This document shows positions 33,869-42,667 of a DNA stretch of 44,333 nucleotides, in pieces; position 1 is the first letter of the stretch, and each line of letters begins with the position of its first letter. Made by a program: the position numbers and the translations under genes. The notes under the pieces are model-generated. The model saw only the letters and a program-made list of their open reading frames with translations, made no database searches and was not told the origin of the DNA. This DNA is from JARRON01 sp037383845 (lineage in GTDB: Bacteria > Pseudomonadota > Gammaproteobacteria > Steroidobacterales > XN24), in contig JARRON010000036.1 of NCBI GenBank assembly GCA_037383845.1, positions 1-44,333 of the forward strand, given 5' to 3'.

Positions 33869-34864
33869 ATGACGACTTTCCGCAACGTTGCCCGCGCAGC
33901 TTTCCTGCTTTGCCTGGTGGTCGTGGTGCTGGGCGCCTGGGTGCGCCTGACGGACGCGGGCCTTGGCTGCCCGGACTGGCCGGGATGCTACGGACAGCTG
34001 CTCGCCCCTGGCCAGGAGCATGCCGAGACCGCTGCAGCCATCTGGCCGGAACGGCCACTGGATACGGGCAAGGCCTGGCGGGAGATGATCCACCGGTATG
34101 CGGCCGGTCTGCTGGGCATCCTGGTTTTCGCGCTGGCGGTGATGGCGTGGCGCAACCGGCGGGACCCGAAACAGCCGGTCAAGACGCCCCTGTTCCTCGC
34201 CGCGCTCATCATCTTCCAGGCGCTCCTGGGCATGTGGACGGTAACCCTTCTCCTGAAACCCCTGGTGGTCATGGCACACCTGATGGGCGGCATGGCGACG
34301 CTGGGGATACTGGCATGGCTTGCGCTGCCGTCCCGAGCGGACGAGGCAGGCGCGAACCTGGCCGCCCAGTCCAAGCGGTTCCGGCGGCTGGCAGTACTGG
34401 CCCTGGTGGTGGCCGGGCTGCAGATCGCCCTGGGCGGCTGGGTATCCACCAATTACGCCGCCCTGGCCTGCCCCGACTTCCCTACCTGCCAGACCCGCTG
34501 GTGGCCGGAAATGGACTTCCTGGGGGGCTTCGATCCCTGGCACGGGCTGGGCATCGACTACGAGGGGGGCATCCTCCACAACTCGGCCCGGGTCGCCATC
34601 CACGTGACGCATCGCATCGGCGCTCTCGTGGCCCTGCTCGTGATAGGCTTCGCGGCCCTGTGGGCGTGGAGGAGCCGTCCCTCGCCCCGGGCGCGGACCG
34701 CCGGGACCCTGGTGCTGATTGCCCTGATCACTCAGATCCTGCTGGGGATCGTGATGGTACTGACCAGTCTTCCCCTGTCCCTGGCTGTCGCCCACAACGG
34801 CGTTGCGGCGCTTCTGCTGGTGAGCCTGGTGAACCTGAACAAGGTGGCATGGCGTGCGAACTGA
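33869..34864 (+). CDS. ctaA: Heme A synthase
   Basis: Membrane enzyme (COX15/CtaA) that oxidises the C8 methyl of heme O to give heme A. From ATG 33869 it has 331 residues with about eight membrane helices in two related halves. The heme-ligand His residues sit in EMIHRYAAGL, VVMAHLMGGM, HVTHRIGALVA and AVAHNGVAALL. The first loop GLGCPDWPGCYGQ and the matching ALACPDFPTCQ in the second half carry the paired cysteines usual for this class. GGGA nine bases upstream supports the start. It overlaps ctaB by 11 nt. Confidence 0.95.
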   Translation: MTTFRNVARAAFLLCLVVVVLGAWVRLTDAGLGCPDWPGCYGQLLAPGQEHAETAAAIWPERPLDTGKAWREMIHRYAAGLLGILVFALAVMAWRNRRDPKQPVKTPLFLAALIIFQALLGMWTVTLLLKPLVVMAHLMGGMATLGILAWLALPSRADEAGANLAAQSKRFRRLAVLALVVAGLQIALGGWVSTNYAALACPDFPTCQTRWWPEMDFLGGFDPWHGLGIDYEGGILHNSARVAIHVTHRIGALVALLVIGFAALWAWRSRPSPRARTAGTLVLIALITQILLGIVMVLTSLPLSLAVAHNGVAALLLVSLVNLNKVAWRAN

Positions 34865-35777
34865 ACTGACGACAGGACTGCAGGCGAATCGCGCGGGCAT
34901 CCTCCGGGCCCGCCTGGCGGACTACTACGAGCTTTGCAAGCCCAAGGTGGTCGGCCTGATCGTCTTCACCGCCGTCGTGGGCATGTTCCTGGCGGTACCC
35001 GGAATGCCGCCTCTGGACAAGCTGCTGTTCGGCACCCTGGGCATCGCCCTGGCCGCCTCGTCAGCCGCCGCGATCAACCAGGTCCTGGACGCGCGCATCG
35101 ACGCGGTCATGCGCCGCACGCGCCGACGGCCGCTGCCCACGGGCCACCTGTCCGAGGTGGAGGCCATCGTCTTCGCCTTCGTCCTTGGCACCTGGTCCAT
35201 GCTGATTCTCGGCTGGCTGGTCAACGGGCTGACGGCGGTGCTGACGTTCTTCAGCCTCATCGGCTACGCCATCGTCTACACGGTATTCCTCAAGCGCGCC
35301 ACGCCCCAGAACATCGTCATCGGCGGTGCCGCGGGGGCCGCACCCCCGGTGCTGGGCTGGACGGCCGTCACCGGCGACATCCACGCTCACGCGCTGCTGC
35401 TGTTCCTGATCATCTTCACCTGGACGCCTCCGCATTTCTGGGCCCTGGCCATCGCCCGCAAGGACGAGTACGCCAAGGTCAACATCCCCATGATGCCGGT
35501 GACCCACGGCGTCGAGTTCACGAGGCTCCAGATCCTGCTCTACACGATTCTGCTGGTGCTGGTCTCCGTGCTGCCCTGGCTGACGGGGATGAGCGGATGG
35601 CTGTACCTGGCCGGCGCCCTGGGCTTCGGCGGGGGATTCCTGTACTACGCGGTCGCCATGATGCGCTCCAAGCGGCCGGAGCTGCCCATGAAGACCTTTG
35701 CCTACTCCATCACCTACCTGTCCGGGCTGTTCGCGGTCCTGCTGGTCGACCACTACGTGCCGCTGCTGACCGGCTAG
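34854..35777 (+). CDS. ctaB: Protoheme IX farnesyltransferase (heme O synthase)
   Basis: UbiA-superfamily membrane enzyme that adds a farnesyl group to heme b, giving heme O, the substrate of CtaA. The 307 residues start at GTG 34854 inside the end of ctaA. The first Asp-rich motif is NQVLDARIDAVMRRTRRRPLPTG, and the second region is FTWTPPHFWALAIARKDEYAKVNIPMMPV with the conserved YxxxxxPMxP pattern. About nine membrane helices. The overlap with ctaA suggests coupled synthesis of the two enzymes. No SCO1/senC gene follows, unlike in Pseudomonas. Confidence 0.96.
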   Translation: MRTELTTGLQANRAGILRARLADYYELCKPKVVGLIVFTAVVGMFLAVPGMPPLDKLLFGTLGIALAASSAAAINQVLDARIDAVMRRTRRRPLPTGHLSEVEAIVFAFVLGTWSMLILGWLVNGLTAVLTFFSLIGYAIVYTVFLKRATPQNIVIGGAAGAAPPVLGWTAVTGDIHAHALLLFLIIFTWTPPHFWALAIARKDEYAKVNIPMMPVTHGVEFTRLQILLYTILLVLVSVLPWLTGMSGWLYLAGALGFGGGFLYYAVAMMRSKRPELPMKTFAYSITYLSGLFAVLLVDHYVPLLTG

Positions 35778-35806
35778 ATCGCCGATGGCCCCGGGGGAGC
35801 CGGGAC

Positions 35807-36784
35807 ATGCTGAAGCGCTTCCTTCCCCTGCTGTTCGTCGTCTTCGTAACGCTGGCGACGGTGGTGCTGTTTCTTGCCTTCCGGGATCCTGCCGGCCCGG
35901 GGGACGATGCGGAGAACGCCGGTCCCGAACAGGGCGCGATACAGCGCCCCGGGGCAGATGCCGGCCAGGCTGTCGCCGGCGCCGACGGTGTACCCGAGTA
36001 CCCGGTGAACTCCGAGGAGGATTATCTCCTGGCGCTCCACGCCCTGGGCACCAGCCCCGAAGCCATCGAGGCGTGGGCGCGCGGACGCGGGTTTCCGCCG
36101 GGCACCTTCACCGCCGCCAGCGACATTCCCCTGGACCAGCCCTACGCCGAGTACGACGAGGCCACCCTCAGGCGCCTGGCCGGCGACGGTGACGTCTGGG
36201 CTATGCAGTACCTGGCGGCCGAGCTCGGGCGAACCCGTCCCGTGGAGGCCATCGAGTGGAATCTGGCCGCCGCCGTGGAGGGCTCCGTCTATGCCGTACG
36301 GGAACAGGGAGAGCTGTACTACGACCTGGACCATGCGCTTGAGCGCGGCAAGACGGAGCGCTGGGACGAAGAGACCCTCGGCGCGGTGAAAGCGCTTGCC
36401 GCGGCTGAAGGACCCCTGGATACCGCCGGGCTGGCTTGGCTGATGGCCGCCGAGGTCGAGGGGCGCCTGCCGCCGGGATCCCTGGCCGTCACCCGGGCCC
36501 GGTTCCACGACCGCAGTCATGCCGTGGATGAGGCCTGCAGGCGTGCCCGGGGCATCCTGGCAGACCTGGCAGGGCGCCGGGCGGCAGCGAACGTCACCTT
36601 CACCGCGGCGCCGCCGCCTTTTTCCGTGGAACTGCCGCCGGAGGAAACGGCCGGCTACTGCCCCCCGGACGTTCTGCCCCGACCTGACTATTCAGGCTGC
36701 CAGACGGTACGACTGGTCTCGGGGTCGGGATCGGTGACGGCCCACCGCTGTCCCGCAGGAGACCCCGGGGCCGGCGGGCGCTAG
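35807..36784 (+). CDS. Membrane-anchored periplasmic protein of unknown function, Sel1-like segment
   Basis: A 325-residue protein with an N-terminal membrane anchor (about 4-24), an acidic Gly/Ala-rich linker and a mostly helical periplasmic domain. The stretch LAGDGDVWAMQYLAAELG followed by AIEWNLAAAVEGSVYAV (about 125-170) resembles degenerate Sel1-type repeats. Two Cys residues near the C-terminus (GYCPP and GCQTV) could form a disulfide. The start ATG 35807 has GGGGGAG eight bases upstream. It follows ctaB by 29 nt and may be co-transcribed with it. I do not recognise a named family. The open frame extends upstream through ctaB in the wrong frame and is not part of the gene. Its stop interlocks with the next gene's stop. 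Confidence 0.75.
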   Translation: MLKRFLPLLFVVFVTLATVVLFLAFRDPAGPGDDAENAGPEQGAIQRPGADAGQAVAGADGVPEYPVNSEEDYLLALHALGTSPEAIEAWARGRGFPPGTFTAASDIPLDQPYAEYDEATLRRLAGDGDVWAMQYLAAELGRTRPVEAIEWNLAAAVEGSVYAVREQGELYYDLDHALERGKTERWDEETLGAVKALAAAEGPLDTAGLAWLMAAEVEGRLPPGSLAVTRARFHDRSHAVDEACRRARGILADLAGRRAAANVTFTAAPPPFSVELPPEETAGYCPPDVLPRPDYSGCQTVRLVSGSGSVTAHRCPAGDPGAGGR

Positions 36785-37029
36785 AGGTCGGAGGCCACCG
36801 GGCTGGGGATTTCCGGCACGTCCATACCCGTGGCCGACCCATCCGCGGGCGCGGGCCATGCCTCCACCAGGCGCTCGCCCAGGCAGGGCGCGGGCCCGGC
36901 AGGGGTGTCGCCCAGAGGCGGTGCGGCCCTGCCCGGCGCGGAGCTGTACAGCAGGGCGCCCAGTGCTCCCAGGAGGACCGGTGCGACGACGGTGAGATGG
37001 AGACCGACGTGGGCGTACTTGCGCGACAT
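36781..37029 (-). CDS. Small exported or membrane-anchored protein of unknown function
   Basis: An 82-residue frame with a hydrophobic N-terminal segment (about 10-28, LTVVAPVLLGALGALLY) that could be a signal peptide or anchor, and a Pro/Ala/Gly-rich remainder. GGAG seven bases upstream of the ATG and the CTAG stop interlock with the 35807-36784 gene favour a real gene. The composition is low complexity and I know no family for it. Possibly a lineage-specific protein. Confidence 0.5.
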   Translation of the reverse strand: MSRKYAHVGLHLTVVAPVLLGALGALLYSSAPGRAAPPLGDTPAGPAPCLGERLVEAWPAPADGSATGMDVPEIPSPVASDL

Positions 37030-37146
37030 GGAAGGACTCCGCAGCCTTTTCAGACGCGTCGGCCAATGTAGCCGACCCCGCCCGGCCGCGCATTGACCTG
37101 GGTCAGCAGTCCGGCCCGGGCTGCCGGCAGGCCCGGCCGCCGGCGG

Positions 37147-37152
37147 TACAAT
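37147..37152 (+). promoter_or_regulatory. Possible -10 element placed for leaderless uvrD
   Basis: TACAAT lies only six bases before the uvrD ATG, which would put the transcript start at or next to the start codon. No good -35 is present at 17 bp. A TGACC-TG-GGTCA inverted repeat at 37094-37105 lies further upstream and could be an operator. Confidence 0.3.
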
Positions 37153-37158
37153 TGCCCG

Positions 37159-39315
37159 ATGGACATCACGCCTATTCTCGAGCCTCTCAACGACCGGCAG
37201 CGGGAGGCAGTCACCTCGCCGTCAGAGGCCTCGGTGCTGGTCCTGGCCGGGGCCGGAAGCGGCAAGACACGGGTGCTGGCTCACCGCGTGGGATGGCTGG
37301 TGCAGGTGGAAGGAGCGTCCCCGTGGGGAATCCTGGCTGTCACCTTCACCAACAAGGCCGCCGGCGAGATGCGCGCGCGGATCGAGAGGCTCCTGGGGAT
37401 GCCGGCGGGCAACCTCTGGGTCGGCACTTTCCACGGCCTGGCCCATCGGCTCCTCCGCCTGCACTGGCGTGAAGCCGGACTGCCCCAGACGTTCACCGTG
37501 CTGGACTCCGAGGACCAGCTCCGGATGGTCCGCCGTATCCTGAAGTCACTCGACCTGGACGAGGCGCGATACGTACCGCGGGAGATCCAGTGGTTCATCA
37601 ATGCCCGCAAGGACGAAGGACTGCGGCCGGCCCACCTGGAAGCCGGCGACGATCCCAACCGGGCCGTGTTCATCCGCGTCTACGAGGCCTACCAGGTCCA
37701 GTGTGATGCCGGGGGGCTGGTGGACTTCGCCGAGCTGCTGCTCAAGTCCTTCGAGATGCTGCAGTCCGATGCCTCGCTGCTGGAGCACTACCGACAGCGC
37801 TTCCGGTTCCTGCTGGTGGACGAGTTCCAGGACACCAACGCGATCCAGTACGCCTGGCTGAAGCTCCTGGCCGGCAACCAGGCCCGGCCCTTCATTGTCG
37901 GTGACGACGACCAGAGCATTTATGGCTGGCGGGGCGCCAGGGTCGAGAACCTGCGGCGGTTCCAGAAGGACTTTCCCGGCACGACGGTGGTGCGCCTGGA
38001 GCAGAACTACCGGTCGACGGGCAACATTCTCAATGCCGCCAACGCCCTCATCGCCCACAACCGGGACCGCATGGGCAAGCGCCTGTGGACCGACAGCGGG
38101 GAAGGCGATCCCATCCGGCTCTATGCGGCCTTCAACGAAAGAGACGAGGCGGACTTCGTGGTGGGCCGTATCAAGGCCATGCTGGACGCCGGCGCCGCGG
38201 CCAGCGAGATCGGGGTGCTCTACCGCTCCAACGCCCAGTCCCGGGTCTTCGAAGAAGCCCTGATCAACGCCCGCATACCGTACCGGGTCTACGGCGGACT
38301 GCGCTTCTTCGAGCGCGCGGAGATCAAGGATGCCCTGGCCTACCTGAGGCTGGTGGCCAACCGGCACGACGATTCCGCCTTCGAGCGCGTCGTGAACCTC
38401 CCCACGCGCGGCATCGGCGCCAGGACGGTGGAGGCCCTGCGGCGCTACGCCAGGGACAACACCACGTCACTGTGGAAGGCGGCGGGCGCACTGATCGGCG
38501 ACGGCCTTCCCACGAGGTCGGCCCAGGCGGTCCACGGTTTCCTGAGCCTTGTGGAGCGGCTTGACGCAGAAACCAGGGATCTGGCGCTGCACGAGCAGGC
38601 GGACCACGTGATCCAGGCCAGCGGCCTGGTCGCCCACCACGGCCGGGAGAAGGGAGAAAGAGGGGAGGCACGGGTGGAGAACCTGGAGGAGCTGGTCAGC
38701 GCGGCCCGGGGCTTCGAGCCGGAACCGGACTCGGAGATGCGCCCCCTGGACGAGTTCCTGGCCCACGCGGCCCTGGAGGCCGGGGAGGCCCAGGGGGGCA
38801 GGTGGGAGGAGTGCGTGCAGCTCATGACGCTTCACTCGGCCAAGGGACTCGAGTTCCCGGCGGTCTTCCTCACGGGCCTGGAGGACGGGCTGTTCCCCCA
38901 CCAGCGCTCCCTGCTGGATCCGGACGGCCTGGAGGAAGAGCGCAGGCTCTGCTATGTCGGCGCAACCCGGGCGATGCGGGAGCTTTACCTGACCTACGCG
39001 GAGCAGCGCAGGCTACACGGCACCGACAGCTACTGCATTCCGTCCCGGTTCATTGGCGAGCTGCCGTCGGAGCTGGTGGAGGAGATACGCCCGGCGGTGC
39101 GGGTGGCCCGCCCGGCGGCAGCCCCCAGCGGCCGGTTCCGGGACGAGGCCCCCGACGGCATCGGCCTGGGCCAGCGGGTGCGCCACGGTCGGTTCGGCGA
39201 GGGCGTAGTCCTAAACTACGAGGGCCACGGGCACCACGCCCGGGTCCAGGTGAACTTCGAAGCCGAGGGCGTGAAGTGGCTGGTCCTGGCCTACGCGAAC
39301 CTCGAAGTGGTCTGA
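37159..39315 (+). CDS. uvrD: DNA helicase II (UvrD)
   Basis: Superfamily 1 3'-5' helicase for nucleotide excision and mismatch repair. From ATG 37159 it has 718 residues, close to the 720 of E. coli UvrD. The Walker A motif GAGSGKT spans residues 31-37 and Walker B is LLVDEFQDTN. Other motifs are FIVGDDDQSIYGWRGA, VRLEQNYRST, VQLMTLHSAKGLEFPAVFLTG and LCYVGATRAM. The C-terminal tail with GQRVRHGRFGEGVVLNYEG is typical of UvrD, more than of Rep or PcrA. The upstream frame remains open for 22 codons but gives no family sequence. The ribosome site is weak. Confidence 0.95.
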   Translation: MDITPILEPLNDRQREAVTSPSEASVLVLAGAGSGKTRVLAHRVGWLVQVEGASPWGILAVTFTNKAAGEMRARIERLLGMPAGNLWVGTFHGLAHRLLRLHWREAGLPQTFTVLDSEDQLRMVRRILKSLDLDEARYVPREIQWFINARKDEGLRPAHLEAGDDPNRAVFIRVYEAYQVQCDAGGLVDFAELLLKSFEMLQSDASLLEHYRQRFRFLLVDEFQDTNAIQYAWLKLLAGNQARPFIVGDDDQSIYGWRGARVENLRRFQKDFPGTTVVRLEQNYRSTGNILNAANALIAHNRDRMGKRLWTDSGEGDPIRLYAAFNERDEADFVVGRIKAMLDAGAAASEIGVLYRSNAQSRVFEEALINARIPYRVYGGLRFFERAEIKDALAYLRLVANRHDDSAFERVVNLPTRGIGARTVEALRRYARDNTTSLWKAAGALIGDGLPTRSAQAVHGFLSLVERLDAETRDLALHEQADHVIQASGLVAHHGREKGERGEARVENLEELVSAARGFEPEPDSEMRPLDEFLAHAALEAGEAQGGRWEECVQLMTLHSAKGLEFPAVFLTGLEDGLFPHQRSLLDPDGLEEERRLCYVGATRAMRELYLTYAEQRRLHGTDSYCIPSRFIGELPSELVEEIRPAVRVARPAAAPSGRFRDEAPDGIGLGQRVRHGRFGEGVVLNYEGHGHHARVQVNFEAEGVKWLVLAYANLEVV

Positions 39316-39371
39316 TAGTACCGTTCATGTAACATTTGGCGCCGTCCGCCCGGACCGGGACAAGTACAACC

Positions 39372-40787
39372 ATGAAGATTCTCATCCTCGGCGCCGGCAC
39401 GGTGGGTTCCACCGCCGCAGAATCCCTCTCCGAGGAGAACGAGATCACGGTGGTGGACCTCAACGCCCGCCACCTGAGAGAGCTGCAGGACCGCCTGGAT
39501 ATCCGCACCGTGGAAGGCCACGCCTCCCACCCGCGGGTCCTGGAGCAGGCCGGAGCGGCGGATGCGGACATCATGGTGGCGCTCACGGACAGCGACGAGA
39601 CCAACATGGTCGCCTGCCAGATCGCCCACAGCCTGTACCGCACGCCGGTCAAGATCGCCCGCATCCGGGCCGCCGAGTACACCGCCCGCCCGGAACTTTT
39701 CACTCCCAAGGGCGTTCCGGTGGACACCATCATCAGCCCGGAACAGCTGGTGACGGACCACATCGAGCAGCTCATCCACTACCCCGGCGCACACCAGGTG
39801 CTGGACTTCGCCGAGGGCCGGGTCCGGCTGGTCGGCGTGATGGCGCGGGCGGGCGGGCCCCTGGTGGGACAGGAACTGCGCCAGCTGCGCAGGCATGTTC
39901 CCCACACGGATGCCCGGGTGGCGGCCATCTACCGCCGGATCGCCTCCGCCGAGCACTCGTCCGACGACGAACCCCGCTACGAGACCATCCTCCCGGAAGG
40001 CGACACCGTGATCCAGGACAACGACCTGGTGTTCTTCCTGGCCGCCCGCAAGGACATCCGGGTCATGATGAGCGAGCTGCTGAAGCTCGAGCACCCGGTC
40101 CGCAGCATCATGATCGCCGGCGGCGGCCACATCGGTTTCGAGCTGGCGCGCCGTCTGGAAGGCACCAACCGGGTCAAGGTCATCGAGCGTGATCCGGAGC
40201 GGGCCCGCTACATCGCGGAGCGCCTGAAGAAGACGGTGGTGCTTACGGGGGACGCGGTGGACGAAGCCATCCTGGTGGAGGAGAACATCGAAAGCGTGGA
40301 CGTCTTCTGCGCGCTCACCAGCGCGGAAGAGGCGAACATTCTTTCCTCGTTCCTCGCCAAGCGCATGGGCGCCTCCAAGGTGATCGCTCTCATCAACCGG
40401 CCGTCGTACGCCAAGCTGGTGGAAGACCAGTACGTGGACATCGCCGTCTCCCCCCAGGAAATCACTCTCTCGGCCCTGCTGGCGCGGGTGCGGGGCATGC
40501 GGCTGGACGTGGGCCAGGTCCACGCCCTGCGCAGCGGTGCCGCGGAAGCCATCGAGGCGGTGGCCCACGGCGACGACAAGACGTCCAAGGTGGTGGGCAA
40601 GGCCGTGGAAGACATACCGCTGCCGCCCGGCTGCACCATAGGCGCCATTGTCCGGGGCACGGACGTGCTCATGGCTCACCACGACACGGTGATCGAAGCG
40701 GAGGACCACGTCATTCTTTTCCTCACCGACCGAAGCCAGATCCCGGCGGTCGAACGGCTGTTCCAGGTCAGCGTCAGCTACATGTAG
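39372..40787 (+). CDS. trkA: TrkA, regulatory NAD-binding subunit of Trk potassium uptake
   Basis: Peripheral cytoplasmic protein that gates the TrkH potassium channel through nucleotide binding. The 471 residues contain two RCK halves, each a Rossmann NAD domain followed by a TrkA-C domain. The first begins KILILGAGTVGST and the second SIMIAGGGHIGFELAR near residue 235. Acidic ends of strand 2 (VVDLNARHL, VIERDPERA) fit NAD(H) binding. ATG 39372 is chosen because the glycine motif starts right after it, and GGGACAAG lies upstream. It is 21 nt before trkH, the membrane partner. Confidence 0.96.
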   Translation: MKILILGAGTVGSTAAESLSEENEITVVDLNARHLRELQDRLDIRTVEGHASHPRVLEQAGAADADIMVALTDSDETNMVACQIAHSLYRTPVKIARIRAAEYTARPELFTPKGVPVDTIISPEQLVTDHIEQLIHYPGAHQVLDFAEGRVRLVGVMARAGGPLVGQELRQLRRHVPHTDARVAAIYRRIASAEHSSDDEPRYETILPEGDTVIQDNDLVFFLAARKDIRVMMSELLKLEHPVRSIMIAGGGHIGFELARRLEGTNRVKVIERDPERARYIAERLKKTVVLTGDAVDEAILVEENIESVDVFCALTSAEEANILSSFLAKRMGASKVIALINRPSYAKLVEDQYVDIAVSPQEITLSALLARVRGMRLDVGQVHALRSGAAEAIEAVAHGDDKTSKVVGKAVEDIPLPPGCTIGAIVRGTDVLMAHHDTVIEAEDHVILFLTDRSQIPAVERLFQVSVSYM

Positions 40788-40808
40788 GCCCTGTCCAAGG
40801 CTGCGCCC

Positions 40809-42338
40809 ATGAACATCGCCGTCGTGCTAAGGATCCTGGGGCTGCTGCTCATGCTGTTCAGCCTGACCATGCTGCCACCGGTAGTGGTGTCCTGGATCTA
40901 CAACGACGGCACCTGGATGGCCTTCGCGGAAGCCGCCGCGATCATCTTCGCCGTGGGCCTGGTCATGTATGTCCCGCTGCGTAACCGGCAGGCGGAACTG
41001 AAGATCCGCGACGGATTCCTCGTGGTTTCCGTGTTCTGGGTAGGGCTGGGATTCGCGGGGGCGGTGCCGCTGATGCTGGTGGACATCCCCATCATGGGAT
41101 TCACCGACGCGGTTTTCGAGGCGGTTTCAGGCTTCACCACCACAGGCGCCACCGTCCTGGTTGGCATCGATACCCTGCCCCACTCGGTGCTCTGGTACCG
41201 CCAGCAGACCCAGTGGTTCGGCGGCATGGGGATCATCGTGCTGGCCGTGGCCATCCTGCCGGTGCTCGGTGTCGGCGGTATGCAGCTCTACCGGGCTGAG
41301 ACCCCGGGCCCCATGAAGGACACCAAGCTCACGCCGCGGATCAAGGAGACGGCCAAGGCCCTCTGGATCACCTACGTCGGCATCACCGCCGTCTGCGCCA
41401 TCTCCTACCGCCTCGCGGGGATGACGTGGTTCGACGCCATCGGCCACGCCTTCACGTCCATCTCCACCGCCGGCCTCTCCACCCACGACGCCAGCTTCGC
41501 CTATTTCGGCAGCCGCCTCATCGAGTGGCTGGGCGCGCTGTTCATGTTCATCGGAGGTGTCAACTTCTCCCTGCACTTCGTGGCGGCCCGGCGGCTTCTG
41601 CCGGACGTCAAGATCCGGATGGAGGGCGGCACGCCGACAGTCCGCTGGCCGAGGCGGCGCCGGGCATCCCTGGTCACCGCGCTGCAGGGCTACCTCCAGG
41701 ATCCGGAGTTCCGCGCTTTCCTGGTCATCCAGTTCATTCTGGTGGTTATCATCGCCGGTTACCTGGCCATCGGCGGCCATCACACCCCCGAGGAATCCCT
41801 GACCCACGCGGTGTTCCAGTCGGTCTCCATCGGGACGACGACGGGGTATACGTCGGCGCCTTTCGCCGCCTGGCCGGGCGCGCTTCCGGTCATACTCATC
41901 CTGGCCAGTTTCATCGGCGGCTGCGCGGGCTCCACATCCGGCGGCATGAAGGTCATGCGCTGGCTGCTGATATTCAAGCAGGGCGTGAGGGAACTGAAGC
42001 GGCTGCTCCATCCCAGCGCGGAGATCCCGGTACGCATGGGTGACCGGGGCGTGCCGGCGCGTGTGGCAGAGGCCGTCTGGGGCTTCTTCGCCGTCTACAT
42101 CATCGTCTTCGGAATCATGATGTCGATCCTGATGTTCACCGGTCTGGACCAGGTCACGGCGTTCTCGGCCGTCGCGGCCACCCTGAACAACCTGGGCCCG
42201 GGCCTCGGCGAGGTCAGTTCCACCTTCGGCACCGTCAACGACATCGCCAAGTGGGTGGGCATCGTGGCGATGATCCTGGGACGACTCGAGATCTTCACCC
42301 TTCTGGTGCTTCTCACCCCGGAGTTCTGGCGGCGCTGA
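40809..42338 (+). CDS. trkH: TrkH family potassium uptake protein
   Basis: Integral-membrane potassium channel of the SKT superfamily. The 509 residues contain four pore repeats. The selectivity-filter loops are visible: VSGFTTTGATVL, FTSISTAGLSTH, VSIGTTTGYTS and ATLNNLGPGLG, each with the key Gly. Family phrases FGGMGIIVLAVAILPVLGVGGMQLYRAE and FIGGCAGSTSGGMKVMR are present. About ten membrane segments. It partners with TrkA next door. Its stop shares a base with the start of the TPR gene (TGATG). Confidence 0.96.
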   Translation: MNIAVVLRILGLLLMLFSLTMLPPVVVSWIYNDGTWMAFAEAAAIIFAVGLVMYVPLRNRQAELKIRDGFLVVSVFWVGLGFAGAVPLMLVDIPIMGFTDAVFEAVSGFTTTGATVLVGIDTLPHSVLWYRQQTQWFGGMGIIVLAVAILPVLGVGGMQLYRAETPGPMKDTKLTPRIKETAKALWITYVGITAVCAISYRLAGMTWFDAIGHAFTSISTAGLSTHDASFAYFGSRLIEWLGALFMFIGGVNFSLHFVAARRLLPDVKIRMEGGTPTVRWPRRRRASLVTALQGYLQDPEFRAFLVIQFILVVIIAGYLAIGGHHTPEESLTHAVFQSVSIGTTTGYTSAPFAAWPGALPVILILASFIGGCAGSTSGGMKVMRWLLIFKQGVRELKRLLHPSAEIPVRMGDRGVPARVAEAVWGFFAVYIIVFGIMMSILMFTGLDQVTAFSAVAATLNNLGPGLGEVSSTFGTVNDIAKWVGIVAMILGRLEIFTLLVLLTPEFWRR

Positions 42339-42667
42339 TGCGCGAGGCGCTGGAAAAGCTGCTTGCCGGCGGTCGGGAAGACGCCCTCCTGCGGTTCTCC
42401 CTGGGCAATGCCTGTCTCAAGGAGGGTGATGCCGCGGCGGCGGCGGAGCATTTCCGCCGGGCCGTGGCGCTGGACACCGGCTATTCGGCGGCCTGGAAGA
42501 TGCTGGGCCGCGCCCTCGAGGAGGACGGACGGCTGGCCGAAGCCGCCGGCGCCTGGCAGCGCGGAATCGCCGCGGCGGAGGCCAGGGGTGACCTGCAGGC
42601 GGGCAAGGAAATGCAGGTGTTCCTCAGGCGGGTAAGACGCCGGATGGAGCCCGGGGAAGGGGAATGA
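42338..42667 (+). CDS. Small tetratricopeptide-repeat protein
   Basis: A cytoplasmic protein of 109 residues with two clear TPR units (SLGNACLKEGDAAAAAEHFRRAVALD and AWKMLGRALEEDGRLAEAAGAWQRGI), followed by a basic helix (MQVFLRRVRRRME). No signal peptide or membrane segment. It is tightly coupled on both sides: one base shared with trkH and ATGA overlap with the TRAP subunit gene. Likely a protein-protein adaptor, but its partner is unknown. Its place between trkH and dctQ is the only hint of role. Confidence 0.85.
   Translation: MREALEKLLAGGREDALLRFSLGNACLKEGDAAAAAEHFRRAVALDTGYSAAWKMLGRALEEDGRLAEAAGAWQRGIAAAEARGDLQAGKEMQVFLRRVRRRMEPGEGE

Noticed and set aside
34934..35806. Upstream extension of the 35807 gene through ctaB
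   Set aside because: It reads ctaB in the wrong frame; ctaB is certain and the ATG at 35807 has a good ribosome site.
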